DNA of 64,000 nt from Acinetobacter celticus (GTDB lineage: Bacteria; Pseudomonadota; Gammaproteobacteria; Pseudomonadales; Moraxellaceae): positions 186,001-250,000 of the forward strand of contig NZ_MBDL01000008.1 of assembly GCF_001707755.1 (NCBI RefSeq). Direction: 5' to 3'. Below the pieces are notes generated by a model. The model was not told the origin of the DNA, searched no databases, and saw only the letters and a program-made list of their open reading frames with translations. This document shows, piece by piece, positions 33,487 through 43,188 of this stretch. How positions within the stretch are numbered: position 1 is the stretch's first letter; each line of letters starts with the position of its first letter. A program made the position numbers and the translations under genes.

Positions 33487-36372
33487 ATGACTGATGATCA
33501 ATATGACTATATCAAGCAGTGTAACCATACTGCACAAATAGCGAATACACTTCGCTTGAGTCGCTATTTTTTGGTCAGTATTCTCGTTATTTGCCTATAT
33601 TTATTTTGCATCTATCAAATTTATTTTAGTTCGCCTTCTTTCTATTTTAACTTATGGTTTATTATTACAGAGCTTTTTGCCAGTTTTTGCTGGCTAATTA
33701 GCACCACATTTTTTAAGCCCAATCACTATGATTTAAAAGTCGCAAATCGCTGGATACAGTTTCAATGTTTATCTATCGGGGTACTCATTGCTGCAGGTAT
33801 TTTCATTATTTATTATCACCTGCCCGCTATTAATCCCAATTTCACAGACATTCAGGCGCTCACACTGTCTGCTTTATTGCTCATTGTGACTCAAACTTTT
33901 GGTTTAACCTACTTAACACAAAAACTAAATTATTTTTGCTTGGCCTTTCTACCCTCTATTGTGCCTTATTTAGTCTCACAATTTATTTTTATTGAACAAA
34001 GCAATCACTTATTTAGCCTCGCCATCAATTTTGCCTTCATTGTTCTTTTACTCTGCGCATCAACTTCGTATCGTATTCATAAAAGCATTGCGATCTTACA
34101 TGCTAAAAATCGTTTGTTAATGCAAGATGCCGAACAACAAGTGGCTTGGAGTGATGAGTTATGCCAACAGTTACAGAGTGAAATTAATCACTCCAAAAAT
34201 ATTGAAATGCAATTACAGCTAAACAATCAAATGCTTGAACAAAAAGTCAAAGAGCGCACATTTGATATTCAGCAAATGAATCAAGATTTAGAAAACCAAC
34301 AACAAAATTTAGTATTGGCTCACGAAATTGCAGGTTTACGACCATGGGATTGGAATATTAAAGACCGTAAAATTTCAATCACCAATAACAATCAAGAAAA
34401 AACACAACGCAATTCTAAAGAGCACCATCAGCAATTACAGCATGTCATTCACCCTGACGATATCGATCACTTCAAAGATGCAATGAAGCAACATTTGCGC
34501 CGTCACAATGATCGTTATGAATCGACTTACCGCTTGCAAAATACCACAACAGGCAAATGGAATTGGGTTCATGACATTGGACGCGTTATTTCCCGTGACC
34601 CTAAAACCAAGAAACCCACACGTATGGTGGGTATTCGTCGAGACATTCATCAAGAACGTATTTCTCAAGAACGCTTAAAACTTGCAGCCAGTGTTTTAGA
34701 ACAAGCAGCGCAAGGCATTTTTATCCTAAATGATGAGTTTTGCTATATTGATGTCAATCCCTTTTATGAACAGCTCACTGGTTTTCAGCACGAACAGCTC
34801 ATCGGTAAACATTTATTTGATATTACTGCCAACTATAAAGAACAACAGCGCACGATTCATACAAACATACTAAATCAAGTCAAAAAAGCCCGTGAATTTG
34901 ACGGTGAACTCAATGAAAAGTTTCTTTCAGGTAAAGAGCTGACTATTTGGATGCACATCAATGCCATCACCGACGAGCAAGATCGTGTGACCCATTATAT
35001 TGGAATTGTTTCCGATTTAACCGAACGAAAATTACAAGAACAGCGCTTATCTTATTTAGAAAACTATGACACGCTGACCGACTTGCCCAATCGGTTTTAT
35101 TATAATTATCAGCTACATCAATACCTTGTGTCACAAAAAGATTCTATCAAACAACTGGCCGTTATTCGTTTAAACATTGACCGCTTCCGTCCATTGAATG
35201 AATATTTAAGCAATAATGGGGGGGATGAATTATTGCGTCAAGTGGCTCAGCGACTTAGATTGACCAATGCAGAGGCCCTATTTCTTGCCCATTTAAATGG
35301 TGATGATTTTTCAATTGTCTATGAAATTTCACATATCCGCCCTTCCGTAATTGAGCATTGTGAGCGTATTACCAAAGCATTTAGCCAGCCATTTAACATT
35401 CTTGGACAAGACCATTTAATTACCTTATCAATGGGGGTTGCCTTCTACCCTGAACACGGTCGCCAACTGGATTATTTAAATAACTGTGCCGAACAAGCCC
35501 TTTCAGAAGCTAAAAATTTAGGAGGAAACACCACATATTATTATTCAACTGAAAGTACAAAATTGCTAGAAGATGGTATTTTCCTCGAACAAGATTTACG
35601 TAAAGCCATTCAGCGCAATGAACTTGTGGTGTATTACCAACCGAAAATTAATTTCAGAGATAAAAATATTCACGGCTTTGAAGCGCTAGTTCGCTGGAAT
35701 CATCCCAAAAGAGGCATTATTCCACCCGGCCTATTTATTCCGCTTGCTGAGCAGACCAGCCTAATTTCAGACATTGGGCGCCTTGTGATTCATCAAACAG
35801 CCAAGCAAATAAAAATTTGGAATGAAATGGGTTTTACGAATATTTGTGTCTCTGTCAATATTGTGGCGCAACAATTACGTCGTGGCCAATTACTACAAGA
35901 CTTAGATGAAGCAATTTCAATCAATGGTATTTCAGGGGCCAATTTAGAATTAGAAATTACCGAATCATCCTTTCTTGAAAATTCTGTAACCATTAAAAAC
36001 CTCTTACATGAAATTAAAAGCCGTCAAATTAACATTTCATTGGATGACTTCGGCACGGGCTATTCCTCCCTATCTTATCTTGCTGACTTTCCAATTGATA
36101 TTTTAAAAATAGACCGTAGTTTTGTTTCTAAAATTGGTGAAAACAAACAAGAAGCCATTGTCAGCGCCATGATTGCCATGGGCAAAGCTATGGGGATGGT
36201 CGTTGTGGCTGAGGGCATTGAAACCAAACAGCAATTGAAATATCTACAAGACCTTGACTGTGACATTGTACAAGGCTACTTTTTTTCTAAACCTCTTCCT
36301 GAAGCGGAAGCGACGCTATACTTAGAAAAAAACTTACATGTCACGGCTTATACCTCACTCATCTCATCCTAA
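33487..36372 (+). CDS. PAS-GGDEF-EAL protein, probable c-di-GMP phosphodiesterase
   Basis: A 961-residue membrane signalling protein. About six helices occupy residues 25-195, followed by a coiled coil (about 200-270) and two PAS domains (about 275-385 and 395-510). The GGDEF domain (about 520-680) has NGDDF at 604-608 in place of GGDEF, so cyclase activity is probably lost. The EAL domain (about 690-945) keeps EAL at 732-734, DDFGTGYSSL and other metal residues. I infer c-di-GMP hydrolysis controlled by membrane and PAS input. The ATG at 33487 is preferred to the TTG just before it. It is monocistronic. Confidence 0.9.
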   Translation: MTDDQYDYIKQCNHTAQIANTLRLSRYFLVSILVICLYLFCIYQIYFSSPSFYFNLWFIITELFASFCWLISTTFFKPNHYDLKVANRWIQFQCLSIGVLIAAGIFIIYYHLPAINPNFTDIQALTLSALLLIVTQTFGLTYLTQKLNYFCLAFLPSIVPYLVSQFIFIEQSNHLFSLAINFAFIVLLLCASTSYRIHKSIAILHAKNRLLMQDAEQQVAWSDELCQQLQSEINHSKNIEMQLQLNNQMLEQKVKERTFDIQQMNQDLENQQQNLVLAHEIAGLRPWDWNIKDRKISITNNNQEKTQRNSKEHHQQLQHVIHPDDIDHFKDAMKQHLRRHNDRYESTYRLQNTTTGKWNWVHDIGRVISRDPKTKKPTRMVGIRRDIHQERISQERLKLAASVLEQAAQGIFILNDEFCYIDVNPFYEQLTGFQHEQLIGKHLFDITANYKEQQRTIHTNILNQVKKAREFDGELNEKFLSGKELTIWMHINAITDEQDRVTHYIGIVSDLTERKLQEQRLSYLENYDTLTDLPNRFYYNYQLHQYLVSQKDSIKQLAVIRLNIDRFRPLNEYLSNNGGDELLRQVAQRLRLTNAEALFLAHLNGDDFSIVYEISHIRPSVIEHCERITKAFSQPFNILGQDHLITLSMGVAFYPEHGRQLDYLNNCAEQALSEAKNLGGNTTYYYSTESTKLLEDGIFLEQDLRKAIQRNELVVYYQPKINFRDKNIHGFEALVRWNHPKRGIIPPGLFIPLAEQTSLISDIGRLVIHQTAKQIKIWNEMGFTNICVSVNIVAQQLRRGQLLQDLDEAISINGISGANLELEITESSFLENSVTIKNLLHEIKSRQINISLDDFGTGYSSLSYLADFPIDILKIDRSFVSKIGENKQEAIVSAMIAMGKAMGMVVVAEGIETKQQLKYLQDLDCDIVQGYFFSKPLPEAEATLYLEKNLHVTAYTSLISS

Positions 36373-36504
36373 AGATTCCAAAACGAAGTTTATTGAAATA
36401 ATGATCGCTTATCGTCTGGGCGAAATGTCTAACAAATGATATATTCAAGCTGATTAAAGCAACACTACCCGCTTTTTGGGCAACTCAAAACAAACGAGAT
36501 ACAG

Positions 36505-38784
36505 ATGGAAGATCAATCTTTAAAACAGCAGGCTTTGTACTATCACGAGTTTCCAACCCCAGGAAAAATTAGCGTTACACCAAGTAAGCAATTGGTCAAC
36601 CAACATGACTTAGCACTTGCATATTCCCCTGGTGTGGCCGCACCATGTTTAGAAATTGAACGTGATCCATCAACTGCCGCGCTTTATACAGCACGTGGCA
36701 ACCTTGTCGCCGTGATCACCAATGGTACAGCCGTATTAGGTCTAGGAAATATTGGGCCACTTGCGTCTAAACCGGTCATGGAAGGTAAAGGCGTTCTATT
36801 TAAAAAATTTGCGGGTGTCGATGTTTTTGACATTGAAATTGCTGAAAATGATCCAGACAAAATCGTAGAAATTATCGCGGCTTTAGAACCAACGTTTGGT
36901 GGTATTAACCTTGAAGACATCAAGGCGCCAGAGTGTTTCTACATTGAGAAAAAACTTCGTGAACGCATGAATATTCCTGTGTTCCATGATGATCAACACG
37001 GTACATCAATTATTGTCGGTTCAGCGTTACTGAATGCTTTACAATTGACTGGCAAAAAAATTGAAGACATCAAAATTGTCGCTTCAGGTGCGGGCGCAGC
37101 TGCATTGTCATGTTTAGATTTGCTTTGTGCATTAGGTGCGAGAAAGGAAAACATTACCGTTGCTGATTCGCGTGGTTTGCTAACAACCAAACGTGACAAT
37201 CTGGATGAATCTAAAAAACGCTATGTACAAGACATTGAAGGCTCTCAGCTTGCTGATGTTATGGCCGGTGCTGATATGTTCCTTGGCCTTTCTGCAGCAG
37301 GTATTCTGACCAAAGAAATGGTCAAAGTAATGGCTGAAAATCCAATTATTTTTGCTCTTGCTAACCCAGACCCAGAAATTTTACCTGAACATGCACATGA
37401 AGCTCGTCCAGATGTGATTATGGCGACAGGTCGTTCGGACTATCCAAACCAAGTTAACAACGCACTTTGCTTCCCCTATATTTTCCGTGGTGCTTTGGAC
37501 GTTGGCGCAACAACCATCAACGAAGAAATGAAAATTGCTTGTGTACATGCAATTGCGCGTATGGCACACATTGAAGCAGATGCTGCATCTTATGGTGAAA
37601 AATCTGCATCATTTGGTCGTGACTACTTAATTCCGCGTCCACTGGATCAACGTTTAATTCTTGAAATTGCGCCTGCAATTGCACAAGCAGCAATGGACTC
37701 TGGGGTTGCAACTCGTCCAATTCAAGACTTCGCAGTTTATCGTCAACGTTTATCTGAGTTTGTATATAACTCTGCGTTTATGATGAAACCTATTTTTGCT
37801 CAAGCAAAAACAGACCCTAAACGTATTGCCTATGCTGAAGGTGAAGACTTACGTGTTCTTCGTGCAGTTCAAATTGCAGTCGATGAAGATTTGGCAAAAC
37901 CAATTCTTGTTGGTCGTCCAGCAGTGATTGAAGCAAATATTAAGAAATTAGGCTTACGCCTTGAAGACGGCGTGAATATTACTATCGTCGATCAAGAAAA
38001 AAATCCTAATTACGAAAAATTTGCAGATGATTACTATCAAATCATGCAACGTCGCGGGGTAACACCTGAGTACGCGCAACGTGAAGCACGTCGTCGTTCT
38101 ACTTTAATTGCTGCAATGCTAGTCAAACACGGTTTAGCCGATGGTATGCTTTGTGGTACGTATTCAAGCTACGATATTCACTTAGATTTCGTGCGTAATG
38201 TGATTGGTTTAAAAGAAGGTCGTAGCACATTCTTTACGCTCAATGCATTAATGTTGGAAGATCGTAATTTATTTATTGCAGATACTTACGTAAACACCAA
38301 TCCAACCGCAGAACAACTGGCTGAAATGACCATTTTGGCAGCAGAAGAAGTTCGTCGTTTCGGTATTACGCCACGTATTGCACTACTTTCACACTCTAGT
38401 TTTGGTTCAGATCAACACGATGCAAGTGCTCAAAAAATGCGTAAAGTGTTTGATATCTTAAGCCAAATTGCACCTGAGCTAGAAGTTGAAGGCGAAATGC
38501 ATGGCGATGCCGCACTCGATGAAAATATTCGTCAATTTGCTTTCCCGAACTCACGTTTCAAGGGTTCTGCAAACTTACTGATTATGCCAAACCTAGATTC
38601 TGCCAATATCTCGTTTAACCTGTTGAAATCGACTTCGGGGAACAACGTGACCATTGGCCCTATCTTGCTTGGTGCTGCAAAACCAGTGCATATTTTGACT
38701 CCAACTGCGACAACACGTCGTGTTGTGAATATGACAGCTTTAACTGTGGCTGAAATTCAGGAAAATGAGAAGCTAGCGCTTTAA
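36505..38784 (+). CDS. maeB: NADP-dependent malic enzyme, MaeB type
   Basis: A 759-residue two-part enzyme. Residues about 1-430 are the malic enzyme: [11 protein letters not shown], the catalytic region [17 protein letters not shown] (about 163-168) and the NADP fold ASGAGAAA. Residues about 430-755 form a phosphotransacetylase-like domain ([21 protein letters not shown]) that regulates but probably does not catalyse. MaeB oxidatively decarboxylates malate to pyruvate with NADPH. It stands alone, ending in a terminator whose 3' arm also contains the ribosome site of cca. Confidence 0.95.
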   Translation: MEDQSLKQQALYYHEFPTPGKISVTPSKQLVNQHDLALAYSPGVAAPCLEIERDPSTAALYTARGNLVAVITNGTAVLGLGNIGPLASKPVMEGKGVLFKKFAGVDVFDIEIAENDPDKIVEIIAALEPTFGGINLEDIKAPECFYIEKKLRERMNIPVFHDDQHGTSIIVGSALLNALQLTGKKIEDIKIVASGAGAAALSCLDLLCALGARKENITVADSRGLLTTKRDNLDESKKRYVQDIEGSQLADVMAGADMFLGLSAAGILTKEMVKVMAENPIIFALANPDPEILPEHAHEARPDVIMATGRSDYPNQVNNALCFPYIFRGALDVGATTINEEMKIACVHAIARMAHIEADAASYGEKSASFGRDYLIPRPLDQRLILEIAPAIAQAAMDSGVATRPIQDFAVYRQRLSEFVYNSAFMMKPIFAQAKTDPKRIAYAEGEDLRVLRAVQIAVDEDLAKPILVGRPAVIEANIKKLGLRLEDGVNITIVDQEKNPNYEKFADDYYQIMQRRGVTPEYAQREARRRSTLIAAMLVKHGLADGMLCGTYSSYDIHLDFVRNVIGLKEGRSTFFTLNALMLEDRNLFIADTYVNTNPTAEQLAEMTILAAEEVRRFGITPRIALLSHSSFGSDQHDASAQKMRKVFDILSQIAPELEVEGEMHGDAALDENIRQFAFPNSRFKGSANLLIMPNLDSANISFNLLKSTSGNNVTIGPILLGAAKPVHILTPTATTRRVVNMTALTVAEIQENEKLAL

Positions 38785-38817
38785 TTTAGCCTGTCAGATC
38801 GCACTTTGTGACTTGAG

Positions 38818-38864
38818 AAAACCTCTATTCTGTAGCATGATGGCTTCAAGAATAGAGGTTTTTT
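38818..38864 (+). terminator. maeB terminator that also contains the cca ribosome site
   Basis: AAAACCTCTATTCT (38818-38831) pairs perfectly with 38849-38862, followed by more T. The cca start codon is at 38866, and its only ribosome site, GAGG at 38855-38858, lies inside the 3' arm. Read-through transcripts would hide the site; a promoter in the 17-base loop or 5' arm would free it. Confidence 0.85.
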
Positions 38865-38865
38865 C

Positions 38866-40104
38866 ATGCAAGTTTATTTAGTAGGCGGTGCTGTACGGGA
38901 TCAGTTACTCAGACACCCCTATCACGAGAAAGATTATGTTGTTGTCGGTGCAACGCCGGAACAAATGCTTGCTCTGGGCTATCAGCCAGTGGGTAAAGAT
39001 TTTCCTGTTTTTTTACATCCAAAAACCAAAGATGAATATGCTTTAGCACGGACTGAACGTAAGTCTGGTCATGGTTATCATGGTTTTGAGTTTTATACCG
39101 ATGTTGCCGTCACCCTTGAGCAAGACTTAATTCGTCGTGACCTGACTATTAATGCAATTGCAATGGATGATGCAGGCAATATTTATGACCCTTATGGTGG
39201 TCAACTCGATTTAGAAAATCGACTACTCCGCCATGTCTCAGATGCTTTTGTTGAAGACCCTTTACGCGTTTTGCGTATTGCTCGTTTTGCGGCCCGTTAT
39301 AAAACTTTGGGTTTTAAAATTGCAGATGAAACTTTAGCCTTAATGACTGAACTGGCATCCTCTGGCGAATTACAAGCATTAACCCCTGAACGCGTTTGGA
39401 AAGAAACTTCACGGGCATTAATGGAAGATCATGCCGATGAGTATTTTGAAGTTTTGCGCGCTTGTGGCGCGCTAAAAGTTTTATTTCCAGAAATAGATGC
39501 GCTGTTTGGTGTACCGCAACGTCCTGAATATCACCCAGAAATTGACTGTGGTATTCATACCATGATGTCTTTGCAACAAGCCTGTAAAAGCCAATATTCT
39601 TTAGATGTACGTTTTGCAGTCTTGGTGCATGACTTAGGCAAGGCATTGACCCCAGCCGAAGAATTACCGCGCCATATTATGCATGAAGAGCGTGGAATTA
39701 AACCCGTTACGGAAGTCTGTGACCGCATGCGCGTGCCAACTTATACCAAGCAATTGGCTTTGGCCGTATGTAAAGAGCATTTAAAATGCCACCAAGCTTT
39801 GACCCTCAAACCCGGGACATTATGGCGTTTGCTACAGCGTTTAGACGTATTACGTCGTCCTGAACGAGTGGAAGCCTTTGTTCAAGCCTGTGAATGTGAC
39901 GCACGCGGACGTCTTGGTTTAGAAGACCGTGAATACCCTCAGGCAAAATATGTTTTGAATGTAATGCAAGTGGTTCGTAACATTAAGGCACAAGATTTAC
40001 CTGCCGATATTCAAGGGCCAGATATTGGTGAGATGTTGATTCAACGGCGTATCCAAGCCATTGAGGAACTAAAAACCAAACAACTTGCGACCCAGACCAT
40101 TTAG
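38866..40104 (+). CDS. cca: Multifunctional CCA protein (tRNA nucleotidyltransferase)
   Basis: A 412-residue class II tRNA nucleotidyltransferase that adds or repairs the 3' CCA of tRNAs. The N-terminal catalytic part has LVGGAVRD (5-12), KDYVVVGAT (the metal-Asp region), ARTERKSG and RRDLTINAIA. A tRNA-binding helical part follows, and the C-terminal HD domain has LVHDLGKAL (about 257-265), the site of phosphatase/phosphodiesterase activity in E. coli Cca. Wording is close to E. coli along most of its length. Its ribosome site lies within the maeB terminator. Confidence 0.95.
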   Translation: MQVYLVGGAVRDQLLRHPYHEKDYVVVGATPEQMLALGYQPVGKDFPVFLHPKTKDEYALARTERKSGHGYHGFEFYTDVAVTLEQDLIRRDLTINAIAMDDAGNIYDPYGGQLDLENRLLRHVSDAFVEDPLRVLRIARFAARYKTLGFKIADETLALMTELASSGELQALTPERVWKETSRALMEDHADEYFEVLRACGALKVLFPEIDALFGVPQRPEYHPEIDCGIHTMMSLQQACKSQYSLDVRFAVLVHDLGKALTPAEELPRHIMHEERGIKPVTEVCDRMRVPTYTKQLALAVCKEHLKCHQALTLKPGTLWRLLQRLDVLRRPERVEAFVQACECDARGRLGLEDREYPQAKYVLNVMQVVRNIKAQDLPADIQGPDIGEMLIQRRIQAIEELKTKQLATQTI

Positions 40105-40122
40105 CCTTAACTATAAAGTGAG

Positions 40123-40166
40123 TTTGATCATAAAAAAGCGTCTTTAAGTACTTTTTTATGATCAAA
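40123..40166. terminator. Bidirectional terminator between cca and epmA
   Basis: A perfect 16-base stem (40123-40138 with 40151-40166) around a 12-base loop, with A and T runs inside the stem. It serves the convergent cca and epmA genes. Confidence 0.75.
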
Positions 40167-40197
40167 AATTAATATCGTCAGATTCTTCAAAAATACT

Positions 40198-41181
40198 CTA
40201 GGAAACATCTGCTGGGAAAGTAATGACTTGATCTAAACGCATCTGTTCAGTGGCAATCATTAATAAACGATCAATTCCCAAAGCAATACCTGAGCATTTC
40301 GTCATATTCGGTAAGGCGGCCAACAAATACTCATCAATTGGCATGACATGTAATGCCAGTTTTTTTCGCTCTGCATTATCTGCTTCAAAACGATGACGCA
40401 ACACATTAGCATCAATTAATTCATCATAAGCATTGGCCAATTCTAAACCATCAATATACAGCTCGAACCGCGCGGCCACCAATTCACCATCTTCATCTAA
40501 TGCTGTTTTTGCTAAAGATGCCAATTCAGGTGGAAAATCGGTTAAAAATACGGGCGTATCAAAACCGAGGCTTGGTTCCACCATATGAGAGAACAATAAG
40601 TCGATATATCCCAATCGATCATCGCCTAAATCTAGATTTAAACCAACACGGCGTGCAGCGTCTTTCAATTGTTGTAAAGTCGCTTGCAGTGGATTCAAAT
40701 CTAAACGGTCGATGAACGCATGCTTATAGCTTAAAACGGTTGGGCGAACTGCATCAAAACGTTCTTTTAAAGTCACATTCAGTAAATCTGTAACTTCGAA
40801 CATTAAGTCTTTTAAATTAAAATCGGGGCGATACCATTCCAACATGGTAAATTCGCTATTGTGCTTACGTCCATGTTCATCATCACGGAATACTTTACAA
40901 ATTTGATAAATGGGTCCACTGCCACTGGCCAATAGGCGTTTCATGGCAAATTCAGGAGAGGTTTGCAAATAATGTGTTTGCTTCTTGCCTTGTATATGAC
41001 GATGCGCCTGTACAGAAGCTAAATACACATCCGTCACTCCTGCTTGCGACAAAATAGGCGTTTCCACCTCTAAAACATTACGCTCTGCAAAAAACTGACG
41101 TAACTGCGCATACATTTTAGCGCGAGCTTTCATTGCATTTAAATCACAAGTGGGCTGATATTGAATGTTCACTTGACTCAT
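40198..41181 (-). CDS. epmA: EF-P lysine ligase EpmA (GenX/PoxA)
   Basis: A 327-residue paralogue of class II lysyl-tRNA synthetase without the anticodon domain. It attaches (R)-beta-lysine to elongation factor P. Visible motifs are ETPILSQAGVTDVYL (motif 1), KVFRDDEHGRKHNSEFTMLEWYRP (motif 2, about 106-129) and SGIALGIDRLLMI (motif 3, about 298-310). The ATG at 41181 overlaps the pdxB stop by 4 bp (ATGA), so translation is coupled. The longer frame to 41208 is not needed. EpmB and EF-P genes are not in this window. Confidence 0.92.
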   Translation of the reverse strand: MSQVNIQYQPTCDLNAMKARAKMYAQLRQFFAERNVLEVETPILSQAGVTDVYLASVQAHRHIQGKKQTHYLQTSPEFAMKRLLASGSGPIYQICKVFRDDEHGRKHNSEFTMLEWYRPDFNLKDLMFEVTDLLNVTLKERFDAVRPTVLSYKHAFIDRLDLNPLQATLQQLKDAARRVGLNLDLGDDRLGYIDLLFSHMVEPSLGFDTPVFLTDFPPELASLAKTALDEDGELVAARFELYIDGLELANAYDELIDANVLRHRFEADNAERKKLALHVMPIDEYLLAALPNMTKCSGIALGIDRLLMIATEQMRLDQVITFPADVS

Positions 41182-42245
41182 GCTTTTGGCCCTCCATGTG
41201 CAGCCCATTCGCGGCGTAATGGATAGGTTTTACGTAAATGATCAAAGGCAGTTTGATTAACTTTTCCCTCTTGCAGGCAATTCCGTAGGTTTTGGTCATC
41301 TTGCGCAATATTATAAATGTGTTGTAAATGCTGTTTTAAAGTGACTTTTAACTCTTGAGTTTGAAAATAAGGTTCGCAGGTCGGCAATTGTGTTTCAAAT
41401 TTTTTATCCGCAGGTACGCCCTGTAATTTGCAAAAGGTATCGTAAATCATTTGTGTGCCACGTGCTTTGCCTTCGAGGCTATAACCAGCAATATGCGGTG
41501 TAACTAGACCAACCAAATTCAGTAATTCGGCTGAAATTTCAGGCTCGTGCTCAAAAACATCTAATACCACTTGGCGTTGCGTAGCACGAATATCAGCCAT
41601 CAAATCTGCTTCGGCGACCACAGGCCCGCGTGCTGAATTAATTAAAATTGCGGTTTTTTTCATTTCTGATAAGGCTTTCGCATCAATTAAATGAAAAGTT
41701 GGATGTTCACCACGATAAGTCAAAGGTACATGTATCGAAATAGCATCGGCTTGTGCGAAAAGCTCATTCAATGAAACTTGCTGAATGCCTGATCGTTCTA
41801 CAAAAGGGTCTTGCCCCAACACCTTCCAACCCAATAATTCCGCCATATAAGCCAAACGTGAACCGACGTTCCCCAAACCTATAATCCCTAAAGTGAAGCG
41901 CTGATCTGCATCAATTAATTCAGGTTTTAAATGTAACAATGCCGTAATGACATACTCTGCGACAGCCTGTGCATTGCACCCTGGTGCATTCGACCAAGTA
42001 ATCCCCTGCTGCGCCAAAGCAGACCTATCTAAATGATCTGTCCCGATGGTTGCACTACCCACGAATTTTAGCGCTGTATTTTGAATTAATGCCTGATCCA
42101 CCTTAGTTACAGAGCGAACCAATAAAGCATCGGCATCCTGAACCTCATCATGAGTGAGTGAACGACCAGCAACTTGATGGATTTCGCCAAAATCAGCAAA
42201 GAAATAATCTGTAAATGCCAGATTTTCATCTGCAACAATTTTCAT
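41178..42245 (-). CDS. pdxB: Erythronate-4-phosphate dehydrogenase
   Basis: A 355-residue D-2-hydroxyacid dehydrogenase, second enzyme of the DXP-independent-branch route to pyridoxal phosphate (PLP). Family features are the start MKIVADENLAF, LVRSVTKVD, VGSATIGTDHLD, the NAD site GIIGLGNVGSRLA (about 115-127), the catalytic INSARGP and EHEP, and HIAGYS with the catalytic His. A C-terminal DUF3410-type dimerisation segment follows. The ATG at 42245 is used rather than a TTG 12 bases earlier. It is coupled to epmA. PLP is used by LysA, also encoded here. Confidence 0.93.
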   Translation of the reverse strand: MKIVADENLAFTDYFFADFGEIHQVAGRSLTHDEVQDADALLVRSVTKVDQALIQNTALKFVGSATIGTDHLDRSALAQQGITWSNAPGCNAQAVAEYVITALLHLKPELIDADQRFTLGIIGLGNVGSRLAYMAELLGWKVLGQDPFVERSGIQQVSLNELFAQADAISIHVPLTYRGEHPTFHLIDAKALSEMKKTAILINSARGPVVAEADLMADIRATQRQVVLDVFEHEPEISAELLNLVGLVTPHIAGYSLEGKARGTQMIYDTFCKLQGVPADKKFETQLPTCEPYFQTQELKVTLKQHLQHIYNIAQDDQNLRNCLQEGKVNQTAFDHLRKTYPLRREWAAHGGPKA

Positions 42246-42448
42246 AATATTGTCCAACTAGGTTATGCCTGTATCATAACGCGTATAGAAATACGTGACT
42301 ATCTACACGTCACTTATGAACTGGTTTTTGCTGTTGACTCGCAGTTGTTCACCTAAGGGATGTTTGACCCAGCCGTCTTTATTTTGAATTTAGCTAATAA
42401 TGATAAATTGGACATCTTTTTCAAGCAGTCGTTTGCCATTCTTTTCAA

Positions 42449-43162
42449 TCAATAGTTATTTAAAAACCTCAAGCCAACACCAGGTTCAGTGATAATGTAT
42501 TTGGGTTGCACGGCATTATCGTTTAATTTACCGCGTAATTTAGCCACCAATATTCTTAAATAATGCGTATCTTCCTGATGTGTCGGCCCCCATAGTTCTT
42601 TTAAAATTTGAGGTTGTGTAATCAACTGTCCTTTGTGCTGTGCCAATAAAGTGAGTAACTGATATTCCTTTCGTGTTAAGGAAATTAGCTGTTGATTCAA
42701 AAAAACTTGCCTGTGTGCAAAATCAACTTTTAACATACCATCATCATAAACAGCCGACTCTACGACCACATGCTGCGCTTGACGAAGCAAAACACGTATT
42801 CTGGCCATGAGTTCTTGAACACTAAAAGGCTTGGTCACATAATCATTTGCACCTGCATCTAACAGTTTCACCTTTTCTTCCTCGTCAGCACGTACGGACA
42901 ATACAATGACGGGTGCGCTAGACCAACTTCTAAGCTCAGACAGCACATCAAAACCATCTAAATCTGGCAAACCTAAGTCTAAAATCACCAAATCTGCACC
43001 CTGCAAAGCCAACAGTTCTAAGCCCTGCTGACCATTTTCAGCTTGAAGGACTTTGTAACCTTGGGCACGCAAGGCAATATCAAGAAATTTTCGAATCTGT
43101 GTTTCATCATCAATAATCAGCACATTGGCCATCGCACTTGCTGACATGTTTTGTTCTAACAT
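42449..43162 (-). CDS. kdpE: Response regulator KdpE
   Basis: A 237-residue OmpR/PhoB-type regulator of potassium transport. The receiver domain has the phosphorylation Asp62 (LVILDLGLPDLDG) with the acidic pair Asp18/Asp19 and a KPFS lysine. The C-terminal winged helix covers about 140-235 (LTRKEYQLLTLLAQH). The first ATG at 43162 has AAGGAAAT upstream, although alignment would also allow residue 11 as start. It follows kdpD by 26 bp. It activates kdpABC when potassium is low, after phosphorylation by KdpD. Confidence 0.95.
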   Translation of the reverse strand: MLEQNMSASAMANVLIIDDETQIRKFLDIALRAQGYKVLQAENGQQGLELLALQGADLVILDLGLPDLDGFDVLSELRSWSSAPVIVLSVRADEEEKVKLLDAGANDYVTKPFSVQELMARIRVLLRQAQHVVVESAVYDDGMLKVDFAHRQVFLNQQLISLTRKEYQLLTLLAQHKGQLITQPQILKELWGPTHQEDTHYLRILVAKLRGKLNDNAVQPKYIITEPGVGLRFLNNY

Positions 43163-43188
43163 CAGATTTCCTTAATCAATAGAATACT

